A stretch of DNA of 64,000 nt, taken from the NCBI GenBank assembly GCA_035621235.1, contig CP141731.1:682001-746000 (forward strand), written 5' to 3'. Positions 28,265 to 37,719 of the stretch are shown here, piece by piece. Every line of letters starts with the position of its first letter. Position 1 is the first letter of the stretch. This DNA is from Actinomycetaceae bacterium MB13-C1-2 (GTDB taxonomy: Bacteria; Actinomycetota; Actinomycetes; Actinomycetales; Actinomycetaceae). The notes under the pieces are model-generated. The model saw only the letters and a program-made list of their open reading frames with translations, did not search any database and was not told the DNA's origin. The translations under genes and the position numbers were made by a program.

Positions 28265-29257
28265 ATGCACGATTCCACCAAGATGGCACCTACGAACGTG
28301 CCAGGGCCGCCCCCTGTCGGCGAGAACATGCTCATCGCGTTTCTCGGACCGTTCGGCACCTTCACCGAGCAGGCAGTTTGGAAGGTCGCACCCGCGGGCG
28401 CTGAACTGGTTCCAGTAACCTCTGCAGCCAAGGCTTTGAAGATGGTTCACGACGGTCAGGTAGACCGTGCGGTTGTGCCCATCGAGAACTCGATTGAGGG
28501 CGGGGTCAACGCAACGATTGATGCACTGTCCAAAGACGGAGAACTAACGATCGTTGCAGAAATGCTGGTCCCCGTCAGATTCGTTTTGGCCGCACTTCCG
28601 GGCACGACCATGACCGATGTCAAGCGGGTTGGAACTCATCCGCATGCCTGGGCCCAGTGCCGAGGCTGGGCCGAAGAGCACCTTCCAGGCGTCATTCATG
28701 TTCCCACCACCAGCACTGCGGCTGGCCCCGAGTTGCTTGGGTCAATGGCCGACGACACAGGGGAACTTCCCTTCGAGGCAGCACTGTGCAACGCAACCTC
28801 AGTGGAACGCTACGGACTGGTCGCTCTGCAGGAAGACGTGGCTGATAACCGCGGTGCCGTAACTCGTTTCATTATGGTCTCCCAGCCGGGGCCTACACCC
28901 CCGGTGACCGGAGCAGACAAAACAACGATTCAGGTCGAGTTACCGAACGATGAAGCCGGCGCACTGCTTTCGATGCTTGAGCAGTTCAGCGTAAGAGGGG
29001 TCAACCTGTCCCGGATCGAATCACGCCCAATCGGTGGGGAGTTCGGACACTATGCCTTCTCGATCGATATCGCTGGACACATCGCCGAGGAGCGGGTGCA
29101 GGCGGCGCTCATCGGTCTGCATCGAACCTGCCCGAAGGTAACGTATCTGGGATCGTACCCGCGAGTTGATGGAATCCGGGCAGAAGTCCAGCGCGGGACC
29201 AACGACCAGGACTTCGTGGACGCAAGGGCTTGGATAAGGTCGCTATTGGCGAAGTAG
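28265..29257 (+). CDS. pheA: Prephenate dehydratase
   Basis: This 330-residue monofunctional prephenate dehydratase makes phenylpyruvate in phenylalanine synthesis. The catalytic domain opens with AFLGPFGTFTEQA; the catalytic Thr-Arg-Phe is in GAVTRFIMV. The C-terminal ACT domain (from about residue 215) holds the Phe-binding region ESRPIGGEFGHYAFSID, so feedback inhibition by phenylalanine is expected. ATG at 28265 follows GGAGC by five bases; another possible ATG at 28328 begins directly at the conserved domain. It stands alone; a palindromic repeat (copy B) separates it from the convergent lipid kinase gene. Confidence 0.96.
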   Translation: MHDSTKMAPTNVPGPPPVGENMLIAFLGPFGTFTEQAVWKVAPAGAELVPVTSAAKALKMVHDGQVDRAVVPIENSIEGGVNATIDALSKDGELTIVAEMLVPVRFVLAALPGTTMTDVKRVGTHPHAWAQCRGWAEEHLPGVIHVPTTSTAAGPELLGSMADDTGELPFEAALCNATSVERYGLVALQEDVADNRGAVTRFIMVSQPGPTPPVTGADKTTIQVELPNDEAGALLSMLEQFSVRGVNLSRIESRPIGGEFGHYAFSIDIAGHIAEERVQAALIGLHRTCPKVTYLGSYPRVDGIRAEVQRGTNDQDFVDARAWIRSLLAK

Positions 29258-29273
29258 CTAGTTCCTCTTCTTT

Positions 29274-29363
29274 CCTCTTCTGGTTTGCCAATCAGATAGG
29301 GGACTTTTCGCCGCCCTTTTTGCGGCGTGTTGTTCCCCTATCTGATTGGCAAACCAGAAGAGG
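29274..29363. repeat. Palindromic dispersed element, copy B
   Basis: This is the best-preserved copy: perfect 30-base arms (29274-29303 and 29334-29363) around a 30-base centre with its own CGCCGC/GCGGCG hairpin. The outer arm is CCTCTTCTGGTTTGCC, and the inner arm ATCAGATAGGGGA is shared with copies at 16555 and 61123. It lies between the convergent pheA and diacylglycerol-kinase genes, 16 bp after the pheA stop. Reading the minus strand gives SPLSDWQTRRG, the same peptide that copy C contributes to GluQ. Confidence 0.9.
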
Positions 29364-29387
29364 TGGCTGGAGTAGCTGGAGCAATCC

Positions 29388-30734
29388 CTAGATCCGCCGA
29401 TCCTCGTCCGGAATTGCCCCGGCTGTATTCTTCGGGGCGCGGACAATCAGCGCGCCCTTGTCAACACGAACGCTAACGGTCCTTGCCTCCCCTACGGGGT
29501 CACCATCTACCTGCACCGGATAGGCCTTCGAGATATCTACCCGCGCTGAGGAGGTCTGCCTGAACTGAATGGCGCCGAGGTCATTCTTGAGATTAATGGG
29601 CTTAAGCCCAACGCTCTGCCCGGCAACCTTGATGGTCAGATAGCTCCATCCAAGAAGTCCTGCGCGGGTGTCGAGAGCGATCAGGTCCATCTTTCCATCA
29701 TCGATGGAGGCGTCGGGAGCAAGGACTGCGAAGGGTAAGACTCCGCAGTTTGCGAACAGGATGGTTCTGGCGCGGACTCCTGTCATGTCCCAGGTTTCTT
29801 CTTTCTTGAGTGCCGGGGAAACGCCCTTATCAGCACCGAGCGTGTGAGACTGTCTTACGGCTGTTTCGACCGCTTTGGGAATCGGAGCGCTGCGCCTCGA
29901 CTTGAAGTCACCAGCACTTTCGCCCTCCTTGTGAAAGACGGTTACCGTGGCTTTCATTCGCTCGATCCGCAAAGACTTTAGCGCAGCCAACACATACGCG
30001 GTCCACCCGATCCACTTTTTCAGTGACGGGTCGGTGTCCACCATTGTCTGCCCATCGAAACCGACACCCGCGATTACCGTGTAGGCGTACTCGTCTTTAG
30101 CAGGTTCATTCACTCCGTCTGGAAGGACACGCACAGCACTTGCCCCGGCCCTGCGCAACAGATCCCCTTCAGCGGGAAGATCCGAGGCGACGGAGACGCG
30201 CTCAAGACGCAACCAGGCAAGGTCCATTCTTCTTGAGACCGGCTCAAGCGCCGTATCTAGTGCCTTATCGAGGTCAAGGGGAACACCAATATTCCTGGCA
30301 AGAAGATTTCCGGTTCCCATCGGCAACAGCGCCATCGGAACGCGGGAGTGTGCCATTCCCGCTGCAACTGCGCGGACCGTCCCATCTCCCCCAGCAGCCA
30401 TAACCAGTGAGGGCCGATATTTCAGGGCTTCGATGGCTTGGCCCGTGCCCGGGTCCTCGACAGTCGTCTCAATCCACATCGCCGGACGTCCGGTTGCCAG
30501 AATCACCGCGTTGCTGACCTTCTGTTGGAACTCCGCGTATGACCCAACCTTCGTCGGATTCACGATTACCCAGGCCCGGCCCGCCATGTCGGACTTATTC
30601 GCGGTAGCGGAAGGCTTGGCATTGAGGAACGCCCTGCGCCTCTCTGCCATGTGGGCCATGACGAAGAACGTGCCGACTGCGACCAGGACAATTGATCCAA
30701 GGACGCTCAGTGCCGCGATTACACCTGTGCTCAT
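29388..30734 (-). CDS. Diacylglycerol kinase-like lipid kinase
   Basis: The 448-residue protein belongs to the diacylglycerol/sphingosine kinase catalytic family. It has an N-terminal membrane segment (about residues 4-26), the strand VIVNPTKVGSY, the ATP-binding GGDGTVRAVAAGM and LLPMGTGNLLARN, and a C-terminal beta-domain with VQVDGDPVG. It probably phosphorylates diacylglycerol or a related envelope lipid. ATG at 30734 gives a start at the membrane segment; upstream in-frame codons carry no homology. The region around residues 275-325 (KEGESAGDFKSRRSAPIP) is a low-complexity insertion compared with short bacterial relatives. It is divergent from serS. Confidence 0.88.
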   Translation of the reverse strand: MSTGVIAALSVLGSIVLVAVGTFFVMAHMAERRRAFLNAKPSATANKSDMAGRAWVIVNPTKVGSYAEFQQKVSNAVILATGRPAMWIETTVEDPGTGQAIEALKYRPSLVMAAGGDGTVRAVAAGMAHSRVPMALLPMGTGNLLARNIGVPLDLDKALDTALEPVSRRMDLAWLRLERVSVASDLPAEGDLLRRAGASAVRVLPDGVNEPAKDEYAYTVIAGVGFDGQTMVDTDPSLKKWIGWTAYVLAALKSLRIERMKATVTVFHKEGESAGDFKSRRSAPIPKAVETAVRQSHTLGADKGVSPALKKEETWDMTGVRARTILFANCGVLPFAVLAPDASIDDGKMDLIALDTRAGLLGWSYLTIKVAGQSVGLKPINLKNDLGAIQFRQTSSARVDISKAYPVQVDGDPVGEARTVSVRVDKGALIVRAPKNTAGAIPDEDRRI

Positions 30735-30823
30735 AGGTACGAGCGTAGCGGCGAACGTGAGCTTTATCCCTGAGTGCTTGACCACCGAACTAGCCCACAA
30801 ACCTCGCCGGGTACGATTGATGC

Positions 30824-32110
30824 ATGATTGATGTTCGAATTCTCCGGGATACCCCCGATACTGTGCGTGAATCACAGGCTCGCCGAGGCGAAGATCCCGA
30901 GGTCGTTGACCGCCTTGTTCAGGCCGATGCCGAGTGGAGGACAGCGCTTCAGAACTTCGAGTCTATGCGGGCCGAACAGAAGCGAGTATCAAAGCAGATC
31001 GGAAAGGTCTCGGCCGAAGAGCGCCCCGCTATTCTCGCCGCCGCCAAGGAGCTCGCCCAGAAGGTCAAGGAGGCCGAAGAGCAGTCGGATGCTCTGGGGT
31101 CTCAGGTTCGCGAACTCTCGCTCCAGATTTCGAACCTCGTATCAGATAAGGCCCCCATCGGCGGCCCGGATGATTTCCAAGTCCTTCGTCATGAAGGTCC
31201 AAAGCCCCGCGATTTCGCGGCGGAAGGATTCACGCCCAAGGACCACCTGGAGCTGGGTGAAGGCTTGCGTGCCATTGACGTCAAGCGCGGCGCAAAGGTC
31301 TCCGGCTCACGTTTCTATTACCTCTCCGGCATCGGAGCACGGCTGGAGCTGGCGTTGCTGTCAATGGCTGTCGACCAGGCAACCAGCGCCGGTTTCACTC
31401 TGCAGATCACTCCAACGCTAGTGAAACCAGAGATCATGCAGGGAACAGGCTTTCTCGGTGCTCACTCTGACGAAATCTATTACCTACCTGCAGACGACCT
31501 CTATCTGGTCGGAACCTCTGAAGTTGCTCTCGCTGGCTATCACGAAAGCGAGATAATCGACCTTTCAAACGGTCCGCTTCGCTACGCCGGCTGGTCAACC
31601 TGCTACCGTCGCGAAGCCGGAGCCGCAGGTCGGGACACGCGCGGCATAATCCGAGTCCACCAGTTCAACAAAGTGGAAATGTTTAGCTACGTTCATCCCG
31701 AAGACGCGGAAGAAGAGCATAAGCGACTACTCGCTATGGAAGAGGAGATGCTCGCCAAAGTAGAGCTTCCCTACCGCGTAATCGACACTGCAACCGGGGA
31801 TCTCGGCTCGTCCGCTGCTCGCAAGTTCGATTGTGAGGCATGGCTTCCAACGCAGGAACGGTGGATGGAGGTCACCTCCACTTCAAACTGCACCACTTTC
31901 CAGGCACGCCGACTTTCCATCCGCGAGCGCCGCGAGGAGGGCCTAGAGACCGTCGCCACCCTGAACGGAACCCTCGCGACCACGCGCTGGCTAGTCGCTC
32001 TACTTGAAAATCATCAGAACGCCGACGGCTCCGTCAACGTCCCCGAAGCACTCCGCCCATACCTCGGAGGCCTTTCGGTCATGGAGCCAGTTACCGAGGG
32101 AGGCAAGTGA
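30824..32110 (+). CDS. serS: Seryl-tRNA synthetase
   Basis: This is a full-length (428 aa) class II synthetase that charges tRNA-Ser. The N-terminal long helical arm (about 27-105, a coiled coil) grips the long variable arm of tRNA-Ser. Motif 2 is [20 protein letters not shown], motif 3 includes [17 protein letters not shown], and the start [14 protein letters not shown] is typical. The start ATG lies 89 bp from the divergent lipid kinase start. The HAD phosphatase gene follows with a four-base overlap. Two tRNA-Ser genes lie 3-7 kb downstream. No T-box leader was seen. Confidence 0.98.
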   Translation: MIDVRILRDTPDTVRESQARRGEDPEVVDRLVQADAEWRTALQNFESMRAEQKRVSKQIGKVSAEERPAILAAAKELAQKVKEAEEQSDALGSQVRELSLQISNLVSDKAPIGGPDDFQVLRHEGPKPRDFAAEGFTPKDHLELGEGLRAIDVKRGAKVSGSRFYYLSGIGARLELALLSMAVDQATSAGFTLQITPTLVKPEIMQGTGFLGAHSDEIYYLPADDLYLVGTSEVALAGYHESEIIDLSNGPLRYAGWSTCYRREAGAAGRDTRGIIRVHQFNKVEMFSYVHPEDAEEEHKRLLAMEEEMLAKVELPYRVIDTATGDLGSSAARKFDCEAWLPTQERWMEVTSTSNCTTFQARRLSIRERREEGLETVATLNGTLATTRWLVALLENHQNADGSVNVPEALRPYLGGLSVMEPVTEGGK

Positions 32111-33033
32111 GTAATCCACTCCTCGTTCCCCCGCCACATAAGGGTCCTCGTATCCCGTATCAAGACATCCTTGATCACGCTCGCTCGTCGCTACCAGGCC
32201 ATCTGCCGAAGAAGCCACAAGAGATTCTCGTTGCCCTTGACGTGGACGGAACCCTTCTGACGGCTGAGGGGGCAACAGAGCGGATGAAACGCACCGTCCA
32301 GGACGCACTGGACGCGGGCGTAAACATCGTGATCGCAACGGGTCGTGGGATCTCATCTACACGCCCAGTGTTTGCCGCTCTCGAACTTCCAGACGGTTAT
32401 TCGGTATCTTCCAACGGAGCGCAGACGGTTCATTGGACCCGCGAAACTGCGGGTGGCAGCGACCCTGTCAGTCACACGCCCGAGTTGATGATTGAGCACG
32501 TATTTGATCCTCGGCCCTCTGCTGATGTCATCTTTGAGGCTGTACCCGAGATCTTAATCGGGGTTGATGACGGAGCCGAGGGGATGCTGGTGTCCAGAAA
32601 ATTCCCGTTCGGGGAAATGATGTCGGAACAGATCGTCCGACCGATAGGCCAGATGCTCTCAAGGCCGACCGCTCGCATGATTGCACGTGCACCGTGGATG
32701 GATCGGGATGACTTTGAAAAGTTGCTGTGGGACCTGCCGCTAGCCGATGTTCAAGTCGCGGTGGGCTGGACGGCTTGGGCCGACATCTGTCCGGGCGGGA
32801 TCACAAAGGCAACCGGACTGCAGGAACTCGCCGACTCACTTGGTGTGAACCATGAGGGCACGATTGCTTTGGGTGACGGTGTCAACGATATCGAGATGTT
32901 GCAGTGGGCCGGACACGGGGTTGCGATGGGCGGAGCATCGGATGTTGTGGTTGCCTCGGCCAACGCACAGACGGGTCCGGTGGATTTCGACGGAGCAGCA
33001 GCCGTCCTGGAAGCAGTGTTAGAAACCCTCTAG
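32107..33033 (+). CDS. HAD-superfamily Cof-type phosphatase
   Basis: The 308-residue protein is a Cof/YidA-type haloacid dehalogenase hydrolase. Motif I is ALDVDGTLL with the nucleophile Asp, motif II lies near VIATGR, motif III uses a Lys in GGITKATGL, and motif IV is [12 protein letters not shown]. The large C2B cap sits between motifs II and III. Such enzymes dephosphorylate sugar phosphates, pyridoxal phosphate or similar. It has an unusual N-terminal extension of about 35 residues. The GTG start at 32107 overlaps the serS stop (GTGA), so it is coupled to serS. Confidence 0.92.
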   Translation: MSNPLLVPPPHKGPRIPYQDILDHARSSLPGHLPKKPQEILVALDVDGTLLTAEGATERMKRTVQDALDAGVNIVIATGRGISSTRPVFAALELPDGYSVSSNGAQTVHWTRETAGGSDPVSHTPELMIEHVFDPRPSADVIFEAVPEILIGVDDGAEGMLVSRKFPFGEMMSEQIVRPIGQMLSRPTARMIARAPWMDRDDFEKLLWDLPLADVQVAVGWTAWADICPGGITKATGLQELADSLGVNHEGTIALGDGVNDIEMLQWAGHGVAMGGASDVVVASANAQTGPVDFDGAAAVLEAVLETL

Positions 33034-33234
33034 TTACTTTCGGCCGGGTCCGCGACTAGCCGAGCGCAGATCCCAGCCCGGCCCCCGTGAGTTACCACGC
33101 AACCGCGCTACTAAGAGCACGACCCCAGTCAGGATCATCACGACCAGTAGAACTGGGACGATCCACGGCAGATTACCCACCGCGTCATTCACGGCGGCAA
33201 CTAGATCGTCCGATTGGGCATCCATTCCAAACAT
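33034..33234 (-). CDS. Small single-pass membrane protein
   Basis: This 66-residue frame begins MFGMDAQSDDLV, has one membrane helix (about residues 24-44, WIVPVLLVVMILTGVVLLVA) and ends in a basic Arg/Gly tail. It is convergent with and directly adjacent to the HAD gene, with no base between the stop codons. Small membrane proteins of this layout are frequent in actinobacteria, but no family is recognised and the start (33234 or ATG at 33225) is unsure. Confidence 0.5.
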   Translation of the reverse strand: MFGMDAQSDDLVAAVNDAVGNLPWIVPVLLVVMILTGVVLLVARLRGNSRGPGWDLRSASRGPGRK

Positions 33235-33444
33235 GCTAGAAGCCTATCGCGGGCACCTCTTTAGTGTTCGAGTCCCCTACTCTTCGCGGAGTCGGTACCC
33301 GCAATATTGCCTAAAGTTCAGTTCGTTGGGGACATTTCGAGGTCACCAACCATCGACAACGCTTTATGCTTTACCTATGTGTTCGACCCCAGGGCCGGGC
33401 AAGACTCTTGCAAGAAACGCGATGATGCCGAAGGTGAGTGGGCT

Positions 33445-34812
33445 ATGGGCAGCTGGATTGAATCGGTTGAGCACAACAGGTGGTTATCTCGGCAAATGCA
33501 AGCTCTCCTAGAGCACGGCAAAGCCGCGGTCGCACCCACCGGCTACGGGTACTTTAGGCCAGATGGAAGCCTAGATACGGAACGCCCCGTCGATCTGGCA
33601 ATCACCGCCCGCATGACATTTGCATACTCTCTGGGCACACTGCTAGGAATCCCGGGGTGCCGTCGCTACTGCGACCACGGAATCCGCAGTCTGCAAACGT
33701 ACTTCAAAGATCGTGAGAAGGGCGGGTGGTTTACCGCCATCGAACACCAGCCGAATTCGGAGGGAACGGGCGCCCCTTGGAAGGACGGCGGCGAACGGAA
33801 GTGGCAGTATGCTCACGCATTCCTCATCCTCGCTGCGTCCACGGCGGCAACTGCTAACCGTCCGGGAGCCACAGAGCTGCTCCGAGACGCCCTAACAAAC
33901 CAAGAGGAACACTGGTGGGACGAGGTCGTTGGGGCCGTGGTCGACGAGTACTCACGTGACTGGTCCGAGTGCGCTCCGTATCGGGGAATGAACTCTCTGC
34001 TACACACGGTCGAGGCATATCTCGCGGCCGCTGAGGCTGTGCAGGAACCTATCTGGGTCGCGCGCGCAGGGCGCATGCTTGAGCGCGCATATGAGGAGTC
34101 CGAAAAATTCGATTGGCGCGTTCCGGAACATCTGGACGAGGAATGGAATGCGCTCCCCGACTACAACAAAGACGCCCCCAACACTCCCTACTATCCGTAT
34201 GGCGCAGTTGTGGGACACGGTCTTGAGCTTGCACGTCTCGGTGTGGAGTACCGTGCGGCGCTGCGCGAACATGGCCTTGAGGAGAGCTGGGACATTCAAG
34301 ACGGAGCGACACGCCTATTCGACCGTGCCAGAGCCGACGGTTGGCGCCGCGGCGGTAAGCCAGGCTTCCTTTACACGACCACACTTGAGGGTGAGCCCGT
34401 GCTCACCGAGCATCTGGCCTGGGTTGTAAACGAGGGAATCTGTGCTGCCGTCGCACTTCGGCGCGCTGTTTTGGACGACGACGGTAACGCTGGAGACGTT
34501 GAGTTGTATGACCACTGCTACCGCTCCTGGGTCGACTACCTCCACGACTACATGGAACTGGAGGAAGGGGTCTTTGCCCGCGTCTTGGACGAGGACAACC
34601 AACCAATCGAAGGTACTATTCCAACCCGGCCAGATATCTATCACCCGATCCAGGCTCTACTCACTCCGCGCCTGCCACTTTGGCCACCGATAGCTCCGGC
34701 CATTAGTCGGGGCTTGCTAGATAAGCCAGCCGGGGCACCCCCGCGTCTGGTTAAGAACCGCAACCGTCGAACCAAAACTGGTGCTTCCCCTCTGTTCACG
34801 TGGAAACAATAA
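33445..34812 (+). CDS. N-acylglucosamine 2-epimerase (AGE) family sugar isomerase
   Basis: The 455-residue protein has the (alpha/alpha)6 barrel of the AGE family, which includes N-acylglucosamine 2-epimerase, cellobiose 2-epimerase, mannose isomerase and the sulfoquinovose isomerase YihS. Family blocks include AITARMTFAYSL, the histidine-bearing GAVVGHGLELARL and VLTEHLAWVVNEGICAAVAL. The start with SWIESVEHNRWL and the HGLELARL motif are closest to the mannose isomerase/YihS branch. ATG at 33445 is chosen because AAGGTGAG precedes it and homology starts there. No sugar transporter gene is adjacent, so the substrate is open; D-mannose/D-fructose conversion is one possibility. Confidence 0.8.
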   Translation: MGSWIESVEHNRWLSRQMQALLEHGKAAVAPTGYGYFRPDGSLDTERPVDLAITARMTFAYSLGTLLGIPGCRRYCDHGIRSLQTYFKDREKGGWFTAIEHQPNSEGTGAPWKDGGERKWQYAHAFLILAASTAATANRPGATELLRDALTNQEEHWWDEVVGAVVDEYSRDWSECAPYRGMNSLLHTVEAYLAAAEAVQEPIWVARAGRMLERAYEESEKFDWRVPEHLDEEWNALPDYNKDAPNTPYYPYGAVVGHGLELARLGVEYRAALREHGLEESWDIQDGATRLFDRARADGWRRGGKPGFLYTTTLEGEPVLTEHLAWVVNEGICAAVALRRAVLDDDGNAGDVELYDHCYRSWVDYLHDYMELEEGVFARVLDEDNQPIEGTIPTRPDIYHPIQALLTPRLPLWPPIAPAISRGLLDKPAGAPPRLVKNRNRRTKTGASPLFTWKQ

Positions 34813-34881
34813 CCACACTAGAGAAGTCTCATGCTCTAGAAAGTCGCCTTGTTCGCGTTTGAGTTAGTAGACTCCAGTTCG

Positions 34882-34968
34882 GGAGAGTTGACCGAGTGGC
34901 CGAAGGTGTTGGTCTTGAAAACCAATGTGTCAGCAATGGCACCAAGGGTTCGAATCCCTTACTCTCCG
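34882..34968 (+). tRNA. tRNA-Ser (anticodon TGA)
   Basis: The acceptor arms GGAGAGT and ACTCTCC pair fully, with discriminator G at 34968. The anticodon stem TTGGT/ACCAA encloses CTTGAAA, giving anticodon TGA. A long variable arm and the T-loop GGTTCGAATCC are present, as in serine tRNAs. CCA is not encoded. Confidence 0.96.
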
Positions 34969-34970
34969 CA

Positions 34971-34994
34971 AATCCGCCAGGACGCTGGCGGATT
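34971..34994 (+). terminator. Hairpin after tRNA-Ser(TGA)
   Basis: AATCCGCCAG (34971-34980) and CTGGCGGATT (34985-34994) form a perfect ten-base stem with a GACG loop directly after the tRNA. There is no T-run; it may serve in 3' end formation or partial termination before the coiled-coil gene 21 bp downstream. Confidence 0.5.
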
Positions 34995-35015
34995 CCACTA
35001 ACGCAGGACTAGATC

Positions 35016-36455
35016 ATGGTGCCCACCGACACTGACGTCCCACCGACGGACTCCAGCGCGCAACGAGTGCTTGAACGAGCCGAGTTCGTCGCTGAGCAAA
35101 CCCGCCGAGATGCCGATTCCTACCTTGCGCAACGAAAGCGCGAGGCAGACGAGGTTATCGCCCAAGCAAACCGTCAACTGGGGAAGGCCCGTAGCAAACA
35201 CCAACTTGCGCGTGAAGCCCTCGACCAGATTGAAGCCAGACGCATCCAAGCTCAGTCAGAGCACGACCAAATTGTTAATCAGGCGCTGGCCAAGGCCAAC
35301 AGCATCATCGTGGAAGCGGAGCAGAAGGCGGGTGCCACATTCCAGGAGATTCTGGACGGCTCAGACAGGATCACGGAAAACGCAAAGAGTGAAGCCCAAG
35401 AAATCCTTGAACGGGCAAGGGCCGAGGCCGAAGAACTCAAACTTCGCACGGAAGAAGAGACTCAAAAGCACCGCCTTGCAACATTTACCAAAATGGACGA
35501 GGTCGGCCGGGAAATAACCCTGAAGCAGGGAGAGGCTGATCGACAAGTCGAAGCTCAGCTTCACGAAGCCGAGGAGACAGCAGCAAAGATCATCGCCGAG
35601 GCGGAAGCAAATCGTGAGGCTTCACGCTCGGAGGCAGCCGAAACTGTTAGGCGCGGCGAGGAAGTAGTTTCTGCGATGGTTGCCGCCGCTCAGGCAGACA
35701 TCTACTCCCGAACTAAAATCGCACAGGCTCAGCAGCGTGCGTTGATCGAAGACGCGGAAAAGCACGCCGAGTCGATTCGCATGCAAGCGGCATCCCTTCT
35801 TGAAGAAGCCCAGAAAGAAGCACAGCGAGTTCGCGAGGAAGCCCATCTGGTCGGGACTAGCCACATCAACGATGTCCAAGAACAAATGAGGGAACTGCTT
35901 GAAGCCACGCAGCAGGACCGCACGGCCATTTTGGAGGATGCTCGCACACGTTCACGCGACTTAGAGTCACAGGCCCAAGAGACACTGGAAACCGCACGCC
36001 GCCGTCAGGAAGAGCTTCTGCAGGATGCCGTCGCAATCGGTGACCAGTTAGTAAAGGACGCGCAGGAAGACGCTGATCTGACGCGAGAGCGAGCGCGCCA
36101 GTTCCTCACTGACGTTGAGTCACAGAGTGAGCAGACGCGGTTTGCCACAGCCACCGAACTGGAGGAACTCCGAGACCAGGCGTTTGCCAACGCCCGCGAA
36201 CAACGGGCCGAGGCGATGCAGATCCTTACAGACGCCCGCACGTACGCCGATACAATTCGGGCAGAAGCAGAGGTTATCCTTGAGCAGGCTAAGCAAGAAG
36301 CCGTGGCTCTCGCGGAGAAACGAGACGGGATCGCATCAGAGCTAGCAAGCATCTCTGCGGTGGTCGATGCCCTAGCGGTTCCGATCCCGACCTCAGTCAT
36401 TCCAGACCAACTAGTATCCAACATAGATCTGCCCGAGGAGGACGACAATGTCTGA
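35016..36455 (+). CDS. Long coiled-coil protein, DivIVA/Scy-associated type
   Basis: The 479-residue protein is almost wholly coiled coil (about residues 20-450), rich in Ala, Glu, Gln and Arg, with repeated units such as EAxEILERARAEAEE. It resembles actinobacterial filament and polarity proteins (Scy and FilP class, related to DivIVA) that organise tip growth or septum position. It has no signal peptide or membrane segment, so it is cytoplasmic. It begins shortly after tRNA-Ser and overlaps the next gene, which has a DivIVA-like N-terminus, by eight bases. The two probably assemble together. The precise orthology cannot be judged because coiled coils converge in sequence. Confidence 0.65.
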   Translation: MVPTDTDVPPTDSSAQRVLERAEFVAEQTRRDADSYLAQRKREADEVIAQANRQLGKARSKHQLAREALDQIEARRIQAQSEHDQIVNQALAKANSIIVEAEQKAGATFQEILDGSDRITENAKSEAQEILERARAEAEELKLRTEEETQKHRLATFTKMDEVGREITLKQGEADRQVEAQLHEAEETAAKIIAEAEANREASRSEAAETVRRGEEVVSAMVAAAQADIYSRTKIAQAQQRALIEDAEKHAESIRMQAASLLEEAQKEAQRVREEAHLVGTSHINDVQEQMRELLEATQQDRTAILEDARTRSRDLESQAQETLETARRRQEELLQDAVAIGDQLVKDAQEDADLTRERARQFLTDVESQSEQTRFATATELEELRDQAFANAREQRAEAMQILTDARTYADTIRAEAEVILEQAKQEAVALAEKRDGIASELASISAVVDALAVPIPTSVIPDQLVSNIDLPEEDDNV

Positions 36456-37719
36456 CCAGAGCTTTCCAATTGTCCGAAAGGGCTACGATCCAACAGAAGT
36501 AAACCAGGCGGTGGCGTCTCTGCGCTCCACAATAAAGCGCCTTGAAGATCAGCTGAGCGTAACCAACGATGCCGGACTCGCCGCGGCCAAGCAGTCTGAA
36601 GAACAGCAGCAGACCATCGAGGAACTAAGCACCCTCGCGACAGCGCTCCAACAGCAACTGAACCAGGCGAACACAGAGCTCAAGAACGCAGTGCCTCTTG
36701 AGGAAGCGACCTTCGATCATCTCGGGGACCGCATAAAACTGATCCTCAACACCGCGAAGGACGAGGCCGCTGCGCTGACTTCGGCGGCAAAGGAAGAGGC
36801 CGAGAAGGTTCTTTCCGAGGCGAGTACAAAACGCGATCAACTATTGAATGACGCCAATAACGAGGCCGAGGACATTCTCTCGAAGGCCCAGACAGAGGCA
36901 ACCCGAACTGTCGAGGACGCAAACAAGCGAGCTGACGACATTCGCGTTCAGGTAGAGGGTGAGGCCGCGGCCTCTCGTGAAGAAGCCGCCACGCACATGG
37001 AGTCCCAGCGAGCTGCGGCGGCCGCAGCAGCCCTCGATTTTGAGAAGACTCTAGCGGGACGCCGGGAGGAAGCACTCGCTGGTCTTGATGCCGATGTTGC
37101 TGCGCGCCACGAAGAACTTGCCGATGCAACCTCTAGGCTGAACGAGATCCGAGCCGAAGCGCAGCGCGCCGAATTTGAGGCACGCGAACGCGCCGAACAA
37201 CTTGTTCGCACCGCTGAGCAGCGCTCGAATGAAATGATCTCCGAAGCAAAGAACGCCGCAGACGCACTGCGCCAGAACGCGGAACGTGAGCTTACCGCTG
37301 CACTGAGTAGGCGCGACTCAATCAACGAGCAACTCGTGAGTGTTCGAGCCATGCTTTCCAGCTATGGCTCTCCGGCAGTCGACCTAATCGATCTAACGGA
37401 CGGAGGTCATTCGGAGGCAGCGATAGAGACCCCCGAGTCCGTCGAGGATACCCGGGCTGAGCAGACCGTCGACGCGGAAGAGACCATAGAGGAAGTCTCA
37501 GAAGTGGTCGAAGAAGCTGGTGAAGAACCCGCCCCGGCTGAAGACTCCGAGGCGACAGATAGCGTCGAGTCGGCCGATGAGTCACCTGAATCCAATGAGG
37601 TCATTTCGGACGAGAGTTCCGAAGACGTTCCCGCATCTGAGAGGACTCCCAGTTGGGTTCGCGTACAAGAGGGTGCGAAGACAACTAGCGACGTGGATAA
37701 GGAATCTACCGAGCAGTAA
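36448..37719 (+). CDS. DivIVA-domain coiled-coil protein
   Basis: The 423-residue protein starts with FPIVRKGYDPTEVNQAVASL, the signature of the short DivIVA N-terminal domain that senses membrane curvature. A coiled coil follows (about 25-310) with repeated Ala/Glu heptads, then an acidic tail of about 100 residues dominated by Glu, Ser, Asp and Val. It most likely scaffolds cell-wall growth or division proteins. GAGGAGG lies upstream of ATG 36448, which sits inside the preceding coiled-coil gene. Its stop overlaps the convergent membrane-protein gene by 14 bases. Confidence 0.75.
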   Translation: MSDQSFPIVRKGYDPTEVNQAVASLRSTIKRLEDQLSVTNDAGLAAAKQSEEQQQTIEELSTLATALQQQLNQANTELKNAVPLEEATFDHLGDRIKLILNTAKDEAAALTSAAKEEAEKVLSEASTKRDQLLNDANNEAEDILSKAQTEATRTVEDANKRADDIRVQVEGEAAASREEAATHMESQRAAAAAAALDFEKTLAGRREEALAGLDADVAARHEELADATSRLNEIRAEAQRAEFEARERAEQLVRTAEQRSNEMISEAKNAADALRQNAERELTAALSRRDSINEQLVSVRAMLSSYGSPAVDLIDLTDGGHSEAAIETPESVEDTRAEQTVDAEETIEEVSEVVEEAGEEPAPAEDSEATDSVESADESPESNEVISDESSEDVPASERTPSWVRVQEGAKTTSDVDKESTEQ

